Assembly (NCBI RefSeq): GCF_900107115.1 | Contig: NZ_FNOS01000006.1 | Coordinates: 1 to 64,000 of the forward strand | Direction of reading: 5' to 3' | Length of the DNA: 64,000 nt | Source of the DNA: Salimicrobium album | Lineage (GTDB): Bacteria > Bacillota > Bacilli > Bacillales > Halobacillaceae | Shown: positions 16,675 to 24,777 of the stretch, piece after piece | How the letters are laid out: every line of letters begins with the position of its first letter | Position numbering within the stretch: the stretch's first letter is position 1 | Made by a program: the position numbers and the translations under genes | Notes under the pieces: model-generated | Database searches by the model: none | What the model was told of the DNA's origin: nothing | Seen by the model: the letters and a program-made list of their open reading frames with translations, nothing else

Positions 16675-17301
16675 ATAATGCCGGGATTTGTACAGAGATA
16701 TCGCTTCACTTCGGGTTTTTACTTTAAGTTTTTTGTACAGGGAGCTTATATAGTTTCGTACGGTTCCTTCCGACAAATAAAGGGTTTCGGCGATTTCTTT
16801 ATTTTTCATTCCTTCGGCTACACACGCAAGAACCTCATCTTCAGCTTCGGAGAGAGAGGAGAAAATATTATTGTGTTTAATGATCAGGGAACGGCGGAGG
16901 CCCGCTGCGGATTCGGCAGGGAAAATGAGCTTTCCTTTAGCACAGCCTTTTACGGTCAAAATGATGTTCTCGGCTTCCTTGTTTTTCAATAAAAAACCGT
17001 TCGCACCCTTTTTGAAAGCTTCAATAGCTAAATGATCGTCGTGGTAGGAGGAGAGGATGACGAAACTTGAACCGATTCCCTCCGCTATAGCCTTTTGCAT
17101 AACTTTCAAGCCATTCATACCGGGCATATCCCAGTCGATAAGGGCAACATCGGGAGCATATTGTTTCAATTGTTCCAGTGCTTCCGCTCCATCTTTCGCC
17201 ACGGCCGTAACCTCCATATCTTTATCCGTAGACAAAATCGTGTGGAAACCATCGCGAATGACAGCATGATCGTCAGCAACCAGTATGCGAATCGGTTTCA
17301 T
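16672..17301 (-). CDS. NarL/FixJ-type response regulator (orphan)
   Basis: A 209-residue two-component regulator. The receiver domain (about 4-120) has Asp10-Asp11, phosphoacceptor Asp56 (VALIDWDMPG) and the conserved lysine near 106. A LuxR-type helix-turn-helix follows at about 145-205 (LSEAEDEVLACVAEGMKNKEIAETL). The start at 17301 follows GGGAGAGG; the frame continues upstream without a better start. No histidine kinase is adjacent, so the partner and the targets are unknown. Confidence 0.9.
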   Translation of the reverse strand: MKPIRILVADDHAVIRDGFHTILSTDKDMEVTAVAKDGAEALEQLKQYAPDVALIDWDMPGMNGLKVMQKAIAEGIGSSFVILSSYHDDHLAIEAFKKGANGFLLKNKEAENIILTVKGCAKGKLIFPAESAAGLRRSLIIKHNNIFSSLSEAEDEVLACVAEGMKNKEIAETLYLSEGTVRNYISSLYKKLKVKTRSEAISLYKSRHY

Positions 17302-17453
17302 ACATACCTCTCCCTTTACTTTCTTTTTAGGTTTCAAGTGGAGCATGATAAAGTTCATTATGTCCTTGGCGGGACTTCACGGAAGAAAGGAAAGTATTTT
17401 CATTTAATTGTCACAATTTTTGTAATACCTAGTCATATTCTACCCTAAATAGG

Positions 17454-17482
17454 TTATATTTACTAGAAAAAACCATTATAAT
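17454..17482 (+). promoter_or_regulatory. Promoter of the leader RNA upstream of dhaK
   Basis: A good -10, TATAAT at 17477-17482, lies 17 bases after a weak -35, TTATAT at 17454-17459. Transcription would begin near 17489, exactly at the first base-paired element of the structured stretch that follows. Confidence 0.5.
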
Positions 17483-17488
17483 AAATAC

Positions 17489-17604
17489 ACTGAACGGAAG
17501 ACTTGTGGGAGAGTCGTTTCTTCGTTCAGAAACGCTTCAGCTATTTTAACGGGAGAGTGGGAGTTTGACCTTTCTCAATATTCATCAGGGAAGGGTCTTT
17601 TTTT
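17489..17604 (+). ncRNA. Candidate structured RNA with its own terminator
   Basis: CTGAACGGAAG (17490-17500) can pair with CTTCGTTCAG (17520-17529). The alternative stem CGTTTC/GAAACG (17515-17534) shares bases with it, so the two exclude each other. GGGAGAGT occurs twice (17508 and 17551). The unit ends in an intrinsic terminator at 17567-17604 (GACCTTTCTC with GGGAAGGGTC, then seven T). It could be a small RNA or an unknown riboswitch; no known class fits what I can recall. Confidence 0.4.
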
Positions 17605-17629
17605 GGATTTTTTTACCACGCCCTGATGT

Positions 17630-17656
17630 TTGACACCGTTTGCAAGTGGATATAAA
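17630..17656 (+). promoter_or_regulatory. dhaKLM promoter with overlapping cre-like site
   Basis: TTGACA (17630-17635) and TATAAA (17651-17656) form a plausible promoter with a short 15-base spacer. TTGACACCGTTTGCA (17630-17644) matches the relaxed CcpA cre consensus at all but one position and covers the -35. Catabolite repression of the operon is inferred. Confidence 0.5.
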
Positions 17657-17676
17657 GTAAATGTATAAGTTAAAAA

Positions 17677-17740
17677 GTGTGACAGAAGTGGAGACCACAC
17701 GACAATCGTTAAGTATACCTTAGATTGTCGTGTGTTTTTT
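17677..17740 (+). terminator. Leader terminator (attenuator) before dhaK
   Basis: CACACGACAATC (17696-17707) pairs perfectly with GATTGTCGTGTG (17723-17734) and six T follow. Only 26 bases separate it from the dhaK start, too few for another promoter, so dhaK transcripts must read through it. GTGTG at 17677-17681 can pair with CACAC at 17696-17700 and would disrupt the terminator stem. Confidence 0.7.
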
Positions 17741-17766
17741 TAACAACCGGAAAGGGGAAATCGTTT

Positions 17767-18762
17767 ATGAAAAAAGTGATTAACAACCCTGAGGATGTAG
17801 TCAGGGAAATGCTTGAGGGGATGACGCTGGCTTACCCGGAACAGGTAAGAAACCTGGAGGATACGACGGTGCTCGTAAGAAAGGATGCACCGGTCGCAGG
17901 TAAGGTTGCAATTGTAAGCGGAGGGGGCAGTGGCCACGAGCCTGCGCACGCCGGTTATATTGGGCGCGGTATGCTTGATGCGGCAGTGGCAGGGGAAATG
18001 TTTACTTCTCCGACGCCGGATCAGGTGATAGAAGCAATACGTGCCGTAGATAGCGGGCAGGGCGTTTTTCTGGTCATCAAAAACTACACCGGTGACGTTA
18101 TGAACTTTGAAATGGCAAGAGAGATGGCAGAAGCGGAAGGTATTTCTGTTGAGCAGGTAGTCGTCAATGATGACGTCGCTGTGGAGGACAGTTCTTTCAC
18201 TACCGGTCGCCGGGGGATTGCAGGGACAGTTTTTGTCCATAAAATAGCCGGAGCTAAAGCAGCAGCCGGAGGATCTCTTAAAGAGGTGAAAGAAGCAGCT
18301 GAAAAAGTGGTAGCTAACACGAGATCCATGGGAGTCGCTCTGTCTCCGTGTACCATCCCTGGGGCAGGGAAACCTAATTTTCAACTGGAAGATGACGAGA
18401 TGGAAGTAGGAATCGGTATACACGGCGAACCGGGGACGAAGCGGGAAAAGATTGCTCCTGCTGATGACATTGCCGAAGAACTGCTTCAAAAAGTTCTGGA
18501 AGACAGCGTTGATTTCGATAAATCGGAAGTAGCGGTCATGGTTAACGGTCTCGGAGCGACTCCAGAATCCGAACTGTTCATAGTAAACCGCTACATACAC
18601 AGTAAGCTGCGCGAGAAAAGCATAAACGTCACCCATACATTTGTCGGGGAATATATGACTTCCCTTGAAATGGCCGGTTTTTCCATAACACTGATGAAAG
18701 TCGATGAAGAAATAAAACAGTTGCTTGATGCAGAGGCAGTAGCCCCTGCGTTTCACAGATAG
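17767..18762 (+). CDS. dhaK: Dihydroxyacetone kinase, substrate-binding subunit DhaK
   Basis: DhaK binds dihydroxyacetone covalently through a histidine and passes it for phosphorylation. The 331-residue protein has GGGSGHEP with His57 and the hemiaminal-forming His219 in GIGIHGEPG. The start at 17767 is preceded by GGAAAGGGG. It is the first gene of a PTS-linked three-gene operon; dhaL begins 11 bases after its stop. Confidence 0.95.
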   Translation: MKKVINNPEDVVREMLEGMTLAYPEQVRNLEDTTVLVRKDAPVAGKVAIVSGGGSGHEPAHAGYIGRGMLDAAVAGEMFTSPTPDQVIEAIRAVDSGQGVFLVIKNYTGDVMNFEMAREMAEAEGISVEQVVVNDDVAVEDSSFTTGRRGIAGTVFVHKIAGAKAAAGGSLKEVKEAAEKVVANTRSMGVALSPCTIPGAGKPNFQLEDDEMEVGIGIHGEPGTKREKIAPADDIAEELLQKVLEDSVDFDKSEVAVMVNGLGATPESELFIVNRYIHSKLREKSINVTHTFVGEYMTSLEMAGFSITLMKVDEEIKQLLDAEAVAPAFHR

Positions 18763-18773
18763 GAGGTTTTGAA

Positions 18774-19397
18774 ATGATGGTAATGACAGCGGAACAGGCA
18801 GTAACGTGGGTGGAGAAAACGAACGCCCTTATACAATCGAATAAAGAGTATCTTACGGAACTGGACCAGGCTATCGGAGACGGTGATCACGGTCTGAACA
18901 TGTCCCGGGGTTTCCAGGAAGCGGAAGCCAAAGTCAGCAGTTCAGAGTATGAAACGGTCGGAGGGGTGTTCAAGGATACCGCCACTGTCCTTATGTCAAA
19001 AATCGGGGGCGCATCCGGTCCCTTATACGGAACTGCTTTTCTGAAAATGTCCATGTTTCTGAGAGATAAGCCGTCCGTAACTCAGGCTGATTTTGCAGAG
19101 GCCGTGGAAGAAGCTCTGAATGGAATGAAACAGCGCGGGAAAGCGGAGCAGGGAGAAAAAACTATGATCGACGTATGGCATCCTGTTGCAGATTTCCTGA
19201 AGAACGGACAAAACGTCAACGCCGGGAAATTAGTGGAAGTAGCGGAACAGGCGATGGAAGGTACGAAGGATACGGTAGCCACAAAAGGAAGAGCCGCTTA
19301 CCTGCAGGATCGTTCCAAAGGTCACATCGATCCCGGTTCCACTTCTTCCTTCTATTTATTCCAGGCACTGGCAGATGTTTGGGAGGAAGGAGAATAA
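18774..19397 (+). CDS. dhaL: Dihydroxyacetone kinase, ADP-binding subunit DhaL
   Basis: A 207-residue helical subunit that keeps ADP bound and is rephosphorylated by DhaM. Asp31, Asp36 and Asp38 in LDQAIGDGDHG coordinate the two magnesium ions. GRAAYLQDRSKGHIDPG near residue 175 is the conserved nucleotide lid. It lies between dhaK and dhaM with short gaps. Confidence 0.95.
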   Translation: MMVMTAEQAVTWVEKTNALIQSNKEYLTELDQAIGDGDHGLNMSRGFQEAEAKVSSSEYETVGGVFKDTATVLMSKIGGASGPLYGTAFLKMSMFLRDKPSVTQADFAEAVEEALNGMKQRGKAEQGEKTMIDVWHPVADFLKNGQNVNAGKLVEVAEQAMEGTKDTVATKGRAAYLQDRSKGHIDPGSTSSFYLFQALADVWEEGE

Positions 19398-19400
19398 ACG

Positions 19401-19784
19401 ATGGCGAATACAGGAATTGTACTGATTTCTCACAGTCCCAAAGTAGCCGAAGGTACCCGGGATATAATTGCGGAGGCAGTTAAGAATGTGAAGGTTGTGC
19501 CTGCCGGAGGCACCGAGGAAGGTGGTATCGGCACCAGCGCCCCTAAGATCCAGCAGGCTGTGGAAGAAGCGGATGATGGAAACGGCGTTCTGCTTTTGTA
19601 TGACATCGGAAGTGCCGGTATGAATGCTGAAATGGCCGTAGAATTGACGGAGACAGAGAGATGCCACGTAGCGGAAGACATCCCCCTTGTGGAAGGCGGA
19701 TATGTGGCGGCTGTTGAAGCAGGAATGGGTAAATCTGCAGAGGAGATAATAGCTTCCTTGCGGAAAAGCTTTCGCCTGGAATAA
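19401..19784 (+). CDS. dhaM: PTS phosphoryl donor DhaM (EIIA-type)
   Basis: A 127-residue single-domain DhaM of the mannose-EIIA fold. His11 in VLISHSPKVAEG is the phosphorylated residue that receives phosphate from HPr and gives it to DhaL-ADP. The HPr and EI domains fused to DhaM in enterobacteria are absent, so general EI and HPr encoded elsewhere must serve it. It begins three bases after the dhaL stop. Confidence 0.94.
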   Translation: MANTGIVLISHSPKVAEGTRDIIAEAVKNVKVVPAGGTEEGGIGTSAPKIQQAVEEADDGNGVLLLYDIGSAGMNAEMAVELTETERCHVAEDIPLVEGGYVAAVEAGMGKSAEEIIASLRKSFRLE

Positions 19785-19793
19785 ACAAAATCA

Positions 19794-19840
19794 AAACAGG
19801 CTCCATCCATTGATAATTTTTGGATGGAGCCTGTTTTTTT
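19794..19840 (+). terminator. Terminator after dhaM
   Basis: AAACAGGCTCCATCCA pairs with TGGATGGAGCCTGTTT and a T run follows. Confidence 0.95.
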
Positions 19841-19894
19841 AATATGGAAAGCGGTGTCCGACGCAGTAAACTTATTTTCGGTGAAGAGCCTCCA

Positions 19895-20186
19895 GCTTAG
19901 CCCAGAACTTCTAAACGGGCGGTTCCGCTTTTCTTGATCCAGCTGCAGCGTCCAGAAATTCATGTCACAAGCAGCTCGGATCAGTGAAAGGAAAAGCCAC
20001 CTTTCACGTGACCGGTCTGCTTATGCCCTCATTTCTGAACGGACGCTTTCGCTTTTCTTTGTGTCCAGCTCCGCCATTCAGAAGTCCGTAAGATAAGCCG
20101 GCCCTCCTGTTTCGGGCCAGAGCACCCGAAGCCCGGAGTACCTGCTTATCTTAGAACTTCTAAGCGAATGGCTCCGCTTTTCTTTT
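19895..20186. repeat. Hairpin repeat block 2: partial A, then B and A
   Basis: This block lies in the same orientation as block 1, between convergent dhaM and the gene at 20185. Module B spans 19952-20036 and module A 20079-20161. A degraded end of another A module (GAACTTCTAAACGGGC) lies at 19905-19920. The stretch 19841-19894 shows nothing else. Confidence 0.9.
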
Positions 20187-20448
20187 AGGCATGTTGCTGC
20201 AGGAATTGATACATTTCCTGTCCTTCGGCGTTCAGACGGGTGCCCGTGCCGTGACAGGCAGTGCAGTCGATTTCGTAGCTTGTTTCATTAAAAGCCTGGG
20301 CCCATACTTCCTCCGCCTGCTTATCCGTTACTTCGAAATAGTGGGCAGCAAGCATACTTGCCTTTCCGTCATCGTATTCGGTATATTTCCCGGAGCCTTC
20401 GCAGACCGGGCAAGTGTAGTATAGAGTGTGCAATTGTTGAGATGTCAT
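20185..20448 (-). CDS. Small protein with two DnaJ-type CxxCxGxG zinc motifs
   Basis: An 87-residue protein. Cys13-Pro-Val-Cys16-x-Gly-x-Gly and Cys62-Thr-Ala-Cys65-x-Gly-x-Gly probably bind one zinc as in the DnaJ cysteine-rich domain, with a helical insert of about 40 residues between them. No J domain is present. It could assist folding or assembly of a partner, but none is indicated by the neighbours. Confidence 0.75.
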   Translation of the reverse strand: MTSQQLHTLYYTCPVCEGSGKYTEYDDGKASMLAAHYFEVTDKQAEEVWAQAFNETSYEIDCTACHGTGTRLNAEGQEMYQFLQQHA

Positions 20449-20559
20449 AAAATCTCTCCTTTTTCGTCTCGAATTTAAGTTATAAATAAGATTTTACGAA
20501 ATATTCTGATAAAATACAACTCAAATACGTACATTTTATTTTGAAAAAAAAGAAAAAAA

Positions 20560-21216
20560 CTACATTTCTTCCTTAATTCCTTTCCGAACGAGCCACCAGT
20601 TAGCCGGATAGCTGGTGATAAACCCGAGAATCATGGCTATCTGCATCATGAACCAGTAGGTGGCTTCTGTAGGAACAGGGGGTTCCGTGAAAAGAAGATA
20701 GTGTACGATGGCCATCCATCCGAACATTCCGATCTCAAAGGTGATCAGAGATAGAGAGTCTGCTTTGACCGAGGCTTTCAGTGAGTCCATCGTCGTATTA
20801 TTTTCACTCATAGGATGAATAGCTAAATACTGAAAAACAATTCCGAATCCATAAGCTAAAATAAATTCCACAGCGTAGTGAGCGAATAGGGTAGAGCCTG
20901 CAATCGCCGCTCCTGTGACGGCTACAATCGGAACTCCGACCGCATCCCCGAGAGTGCACCCGGCCGAGCAGTGACTGGTGGAGAGGAAAACTTTAGCTGC
21001 TTTTCCCCGTTCGTCTTTCCTTTCGTTATCTTTCGCTTTCAGACGGCCCCAGCGGTAATACGTCCATAAAGCGAATGGACCGAAGAACCATCCGTTGATA
21101 GGCCATACCACGTTCATAATTTTCATCATCTGCGGATGTCTGTATACATCGACAACAATGATCAATGAAGATAGCAACCCGATACCGAGGGCGATCCATG
21201 AGATTATTGTAAGCAT
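20560..21216 (-). CDS. DUF4396 membrane protein, putative copper-linked
   Basis: A 218-residue protein with about six membrane segments (near 5-24, 38-55, 92-112, 116-135, 158-175 and 190-208). The motif His82-Cys83-Ser-Ala-Gly-Cys87 lies at the mouth of a membrane segment and could bind a soft metal. It is divergent from csoR, and a CsoR-box-like sequence lies about 26 bases upstream of its start, so a role in copper handling is inferred. No biochemical function of the family is known to me. Confidence 0.8.
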   Translation of the reverse strand: MLTIISWIALGIGLLSSLIIVVDVYRHPQMMKIMNVVWPINGWFFGPFALWTYYRWGRLKAKDNERKDERGKAAKVFLSTSHCSAGCTLGDAVGVPIVAVTGAAIAGSTLFAHYAVEFILAYGFGIVFQYLAIHPMSENNTTMDSLKASVKADSLSLITFEIGMFGWMAIVHYLLFTEPPVPTEATYWFMMQIAMILGFITSYPANWWLVRKGIKEEM

Positions 21217-21241
21217 AAATATTCCTCCTTGCTTTTTTTGG

Positions 21242-21258
21242 ATACCCGTAGGCCGTAT
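21242..21258 (-). promoter_or_regulatory. CsoR-box-like sequence before the DUF4396 gene
   Basis: Read on the minus strand, ATACGGCCTACGGGTAT keeps the TAC...GGGTAT arms of known CsoR operators. It lies 26-42 bases upstream of the start at 21216. Confidence 0.55.
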
Positions 21259-21273
21259 AATTTAAACGGTAGT

Positions 21274-21289
21274 AATATAACGTTATATT
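21274..21289. promoter_or_regulatory. Perfect 16-bp palindrome between csoR and the DUF4396 gene
   Basis: AATATAACGTTATATT equals its own complement. It lies midway between the two divergent starts and is distinct from the two CsoR boxes. Confidence 0.4.
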
Positions 21290-21313
21290 TTAAGGGAAAA
21301 GTGAGCAATTCAT

Positions 21314-21342
21314 TTGAATGATATACCTATACGGGGTATTAT
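21314..21342 (+). promoter_or_regulatory. csoR-copA-copZ promoter with CsoR operator
   Basis: TTGAAT (21314-21319) and TATTAT (21337-21342) are 17 bases apart. ATACCTATACGGGGTAT (21323-21339) fills the spacer and the start of the -10 and resembles known CsoR operators. Binding there would block the polymerase until Cu(I) releases the repressor. Confidence 0.8.
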
Positions 21343-21365
21343 ATTAAGTGAAGGAGGGAGTTGTT

Positions 21366-21677
21366 ATGGAAGAATTACCTGTACAGAGCGGTAAAGAACC
21401 TGTAACTCCACGTACGGAAGATGAAAAAGCGAAAGTATTGAATAGATTGAAACGGATCGAAGGGCAGGTACGCGGTATTCAGAAGATGGTAGAAGACGAC
21501 AGATACTGTGTAGATATTCTTGTGCAGATATCTGCTATCGACAGCGCCCTGAACAAAGTCGGGCATTCTCTCATGGAACGCCATACGCATCACTGTGTAG
21601 CAGACGCCATTAAGAAAGGTGAGGGAGAAGAAGCCATAGACGAACTTATGAAAGTGATGAAACAGTTCGGGAAATAA
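21366..21677 (+). CDS. csoR: Copper-sensing transcriptional repressor CsoR
   Basis: A 103-residue all-helical repressor that leaves DNA when it binds Cu(I). The three copper ligands are present: Cys48, His73 and Cys77. The start at 21366 follows GGAGGGAG; an in-frame GTG at 21348 overlaps that ribosome site and is unlikely. copA begins nine bases after the stop. Confidence 0.95.
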   Translation: MEELPVQSGKEPVTPRTEDEKAKVLNRLKRIEGQVRGIQKMVEDDRYCVDILVQISAIDSALNKVGHSLMERHTHHCVADAIKKGEGEEAIDELMKVMKQFGK

Positions 21678-21686
21678 GGAGGTGGA

Positions 21687-24062
21687 ATGATGAGTGAAGA
21701 AAAACATGTAAATCTCGGAGTCACCGGGATGACGTGCGCTGCCTGTTCGACAAGAATTGAAAAGTCACTGAACAAAATGGAGGGTGTAAACGCCCAGGTG
21801 AACCTTCCTATGGAAAAGGCGAGTATTGACTACGATGCCTCAAATGTAAATATGGAGGATATTGAAGCACGTATTGAGAAACTTGGCTATGGAGTCGAAA
21901 AAGATACGGTAGAACTGGACATTAGCGGAATGACATGTGCCGCCTGTTCCAATCGTATCGAAAAAGTACTGAATAAGGCGGATGGTGTGGAAAATGCAAC
22001 GGTCAACCTGGCTAATGAGACAGGGACGATCGAATATCGTCCGGGAGCTTTGTCCGTAGATGACATGATAGCTAAAATCAAAAAACTGGGTTATGATGCA
22101 GCCCTGCGTGCTTCCGAAGAAGAGAAACAGTCCAATAAAGAAAAAGAAATAACGAAGCAGAAGCAGAAGCTTATCGTTTCAGGTCTTCTCTCGGCTCCGT
22201 TACTTTTGACTATGTTTGCTCATCTATTCGGTATGCAGCTTCCGGCTCTGCTGATGAACCCATGGTTCCAGATGGCGCTTGCTACTCCGGTACAGTTCGT
22301 TATCGGGTGGACATTTTACCGGGGAGCTTATAACAACTTGCGCAATAAGTCAGCGAACATGGACGTTCTCGTAGCCCTCGGTACGAGCGCCGCTTATTTC
22401 TACAGTGTAGTGGAAGGCATACGTACCATCGGTAACCCGGGGTATGACCCTCATCTGTATTTCGAAACGAGTGCCGTGTTGATTACGCTTATTTTACTCG
22501 GTAAATATTTTGAAGCAATTGCCAAAGGAAGAACGACTCAGGCAATTTCCGGACTGCTGGAGCTGCAGGCAAAAGAAGCATCGGTCGTAAGAGACGGAGA
22601 AACGGTGCAGGTTCCGGTGAACCAGGTGCAGGTGGACGACATCGTGCTCGTTCGTCCAGGAGAAAAAATACCCGTCGACGGTATCGTGGTCGAAGGGACG
22701 ACTTCTGTAGACGAGTCCATGCTGACCGGAGAAGCGCTCCCGGTCGGTAAATCGGCAGGCGAAACGTTGACCGGTTCCACCATCAACAAAAATGGAACGG
22801 TCAAAATGAAGGCGAAAAAGGTCGGAGAAGACACGGCACTCGCCGGAATTATCCGGGTCGTCGAACAGGCACAGGGGTCCAAAGCTCCGATACAGCGGAT
22901 GGCTGACGTGATTTCCGGTTATTTCGTCCCTATCGTTGTAGGGATTGCGGTCGTCGCTTTCGGGGTCTGGTTCGGTATCGTAGCCCCGGGAGACCTGCCG
23001 CTTGCGCTTGAAGCATCTATTGCAGTGCTCGTTATCGCCTGTCCCTGTGCACTCGGACTTGCCACTCCTACCTCCATCATGGTAGGCACGGGTAAAGGGG
23101 CCGAGATGGGGATATTATACAAAGGCGGTGAGCATCTCGAATCGACACACAAACTGGACACGATCGTCTTTGATAAAACGGGTACGATTACGAAAGGCGA
23201 ACCGGAAGTTACGGACATTGAGCTGGATGAAGAAGCGATTGAGTATCTGATCAGTGCAGAATCCTATTCCGAGCATCCGCTTGCTGAAGCGATTACTGCT
23301 TATCGGAAAGATATCGACAGGAAACCTGTAGAGAATTTCGAAGCGATCCCCGGGGCAGGTGTCCGGGCGACCGTTGCCGGAAAGACAGTACGCGTGGGAA
23401 CGAAGAAGTGGATGGAAGAAGGTGCTGCAGATTATGAAGAACAGGCAGCCCGTTGGGAAGAAGAAGCAAAAACGGTTATGTTCGTAGAACTGGACGGCGA
23501 TGTTCGAGGTATCATTGCAGTGGCCGACCAGGTGAAGCCGGAAGCGAAAAGCGCTCTGAAGAAACTGCACGATAAAAACATTCATCTTGTCATGCTGACG
23601 GGGGACAATGAAAAAACGGCTCAGGCCATCGCCCGTCAGGTAGGTATAGATACAGTTATCGCTGAAGTCGTTCCGGAAGAGAAAGCGTTTCACGTGGAAC
23701 AATTGCAAAAAGAAGGAAGACATGTTGCAATGGTAGGAGACGGCATTAACGATGCTCCGGCACTTGCAGCAGCGGATATAGGAATAGCTATCGGCACCGG
23801 TACGGACGTTGCCATCGAAACGGCGGATCTGACTATCCTCGGAGGCGACCTGGAACTGCTTTCCAAAGCCGTCGATTTGAGTAACCTGACTATGCAGAAT
23901 ATTAGACAGAACCTGTTCTGGGCACTGTTTTACAACTCGGCAGGTATTCCGATTGCGGCTCTCGGCCTTCTGGCACCGTGGTTGGCAGGTGCGGCTATGG
24001 CCTTCAGTTCTGTCAGCGTCGTTTCCAACTCGCTGAGACTGAGAAGAAAAAAAGTCGCTTAA
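21687..24062 (+). CDS. copA: Copper-exporting P-type ATPase CopA
   Basis: A 791-residue P1B-type ATPase that pumps Cu(I) out of the cytosol. Two heavy-metal domains with MTCAAC motifs stand at about 12 and 80. Eight membrane segments follow. The transport site is CPC in [12 protein letters not shown], the phosphorylated aspartate is in DKTGT, the actuator has LTGEA, and HP and GDGIND are present. Two start codons (21687, 21690) follow AAGGAGG. It lies between csoR and copZ in one operon. Confidence 0.97.
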   Translation: MMSEEKHVNLGVTGMTCAACSTRIEKSLNKMEGVNAQVNLPMEKASIDYDASNVNMEDIEARIEKLGYGVEKDTVELDISGMTCAACSNRIEKVLNKADGVENATVNLANETGTIEYRPGALSVDDMIAKIKKLGYDAALRASEEEKQSNKEKEITKQKQKLIVSGLLSAPLLLTMFAHLFGMQLPALLMNPWFQMALATPVQFVIGWTFYRGAYNNLRNKSANMDVLVALGTSAAYFYSVVEGIRTIGNPGYDPHLYFETSAVLITLILLGKYFEAIAKGRTTQAISGLLELQAKEASVVRDGETVQVPVNQVQVDDIVLVRPGEKIPVDGIVVEGTTSVDESMLTGEALPVGKSAGETLTGSTINKNGTVKMKAKKVGEDTALAGIIRVVEQAQGSKAPIQRMADVISGYFVPIVVGIAVVAFGVWFGIVAPGDLPLALEASIAVLVIACPCALGLATPTSIMVGTGKGAEMGILYKGGEHLESTHKLDTIVFDKTGTITKGEPEVTDIELDEEAIEYLISAESYSEHPLAEAITAYRKDIDRKPVENFEAIPGAGVRATVAGKTVRVGTKKWMEEGAADYEEQAARWEEEAKTVMFVELDGDVRGIIAVADQVKPEAKSALKKLHDKNIHLVMLTGDNEKTAQAIARQVGIDTVIAEVVPEEKAFHVEQLQKEGRHVAMVGDGINDAPALAAADIGIAIGTGTDVAIETADLTILGGDLELLSKAVDLSNLTMQNIRQNLFWALFYNSAGIPIAALGLLAPWLAGAAMAFSSVSVVSNSLRLRRKKVA

Positions 24063-24100
24063 TCATTTAAGGCTTTCACTACTATCAAGGAGGTATAATA

Positions 24101-24304
24101 ATGGAAAAAACATTGAATGTTGAAGGTATGACGTGTGGACATTGTGAATCTGCAGTTAAAGGGGCACTTGCTGAACTGGACGGTGTAAAGGAAGTTCAGG
24201 TATCCCTCGACACCGGAAAAGTGGACGTAACGTATGAAGAAGGAAAAGTTACGGATGAGCAGATGAAAGATGCTGTGGAAGAACAGGGTTATGACGTAAA
24301 ATAA
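24101..24304 (+). CDS. copZ: Copper chaperone CopZ
   Basis: A 67-residue heavy-metal-associated domain with MTCGHC (Cys12, Cys15) that binds Cu(I) and delivers it to CopA and CsoR. The start is preceded by AAGGAGG. It is the last gene of the copper operon. Confidence 0.96.
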   Translation: MEKTLNVEGMTCGHCESAVKGALAELDGVKEVQVSLDTGKVDVTYEEGKVTDEQMKDAVEEQGYDVK

Positions 24305-24314
24305 TAGACAGAGC

Positions 24315-24348
24315 ACCCCCGGGCGACTTCAAATCGCCCGGGGTTTTA
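24315..24348 (+). terminator. Terminator after copZ
   Basis: CCCCGGGCGA pairs with TCGCCCGGGG over a seven-base loop and TTTTAT follows. Confidence 0.9.
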
Positions 24349-24367
24349 TATGAAAAGAAAAAAATCA

Positions 24368-24397
24368 TTTACTTATATAATTATATGCTTATATAAT
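24368..24397 (+). promoter_or_regulatory. ars operon promoter with direct repeat
   Basis: TTTACT (24368-24373) and TATAAT (24392-24397) form a promoter. CTTATATAAT occurs twice, at 24372-24381 and 24388-24397, exactly 16 bases apart and overlapping both promoter boxes, which fits an ArsR-type operator. Confidence 0.7.
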
Positions 24398-24414
24398 AGA
24401 GTGGGGGTGGAGCT

Positions 24415-24759
24415 ATGGTAAAAACACGATTGGAAATAGAAGAGGCGGTACCCGCTTTAAAACTCCTTGGGGATAAAGCTCGTCTTACCATTCTAGGCAT
24501 GCTGAAAAATGGGGAGTGCTGTGTCTGTGAGTTCACGGAAGTGCTGGGAATGAGTCAGCCCTCTGTAAGTCAGCATCTGCGCAAACTGCGTGATGCAAAG
24601 CTCGTGAAGGAAGACCGTAGGGGACACTGGGTGTTCTATTCTCTAAATGAGAATTATGAAGCGTATGACCTCGTCCTGGGTGTCATTGGTTACGTCTCGG
24701 ATCAATCGGAAAAGATTGCAGAACTTGAGAGGCAGGGAAAAAGAATTGAATGTAAATAG
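24415..24759 (+). CDS. arsR: ArsR-family arsenic-responsive repressor
   Basis: A 114-residue winged-helix repressor. Cys35, Cys36 and Cys38 in ECCVCEF form the metalloid site of the ArsR type, and MSQPSVSQHLRKLRDAKLV is the recognition helix-turn-helix. It heads arsR-arsB-arsC and sits on its own operator. Confidence 0.94.
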   Translation: MVKTRLEIEEAVPALKLLGDKARLTILGMLKNGECCVCEFTEVLGMSQPSVSQHLRKLRDAKLVKEDRRGHWVFYSLNENYEAYDLVLGVIGYVSDQSEKIAELERQGKRIECK

Positions 24760-24777
24760 AGAAAGGATGACGATGTT

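Noticed and set aside
17567-17640. Small TTG-initiated peptide after GGGAG at 17559
   Set aside because: Its codons coincide with the terminator hairpin and poly-T; more likely non-coding.
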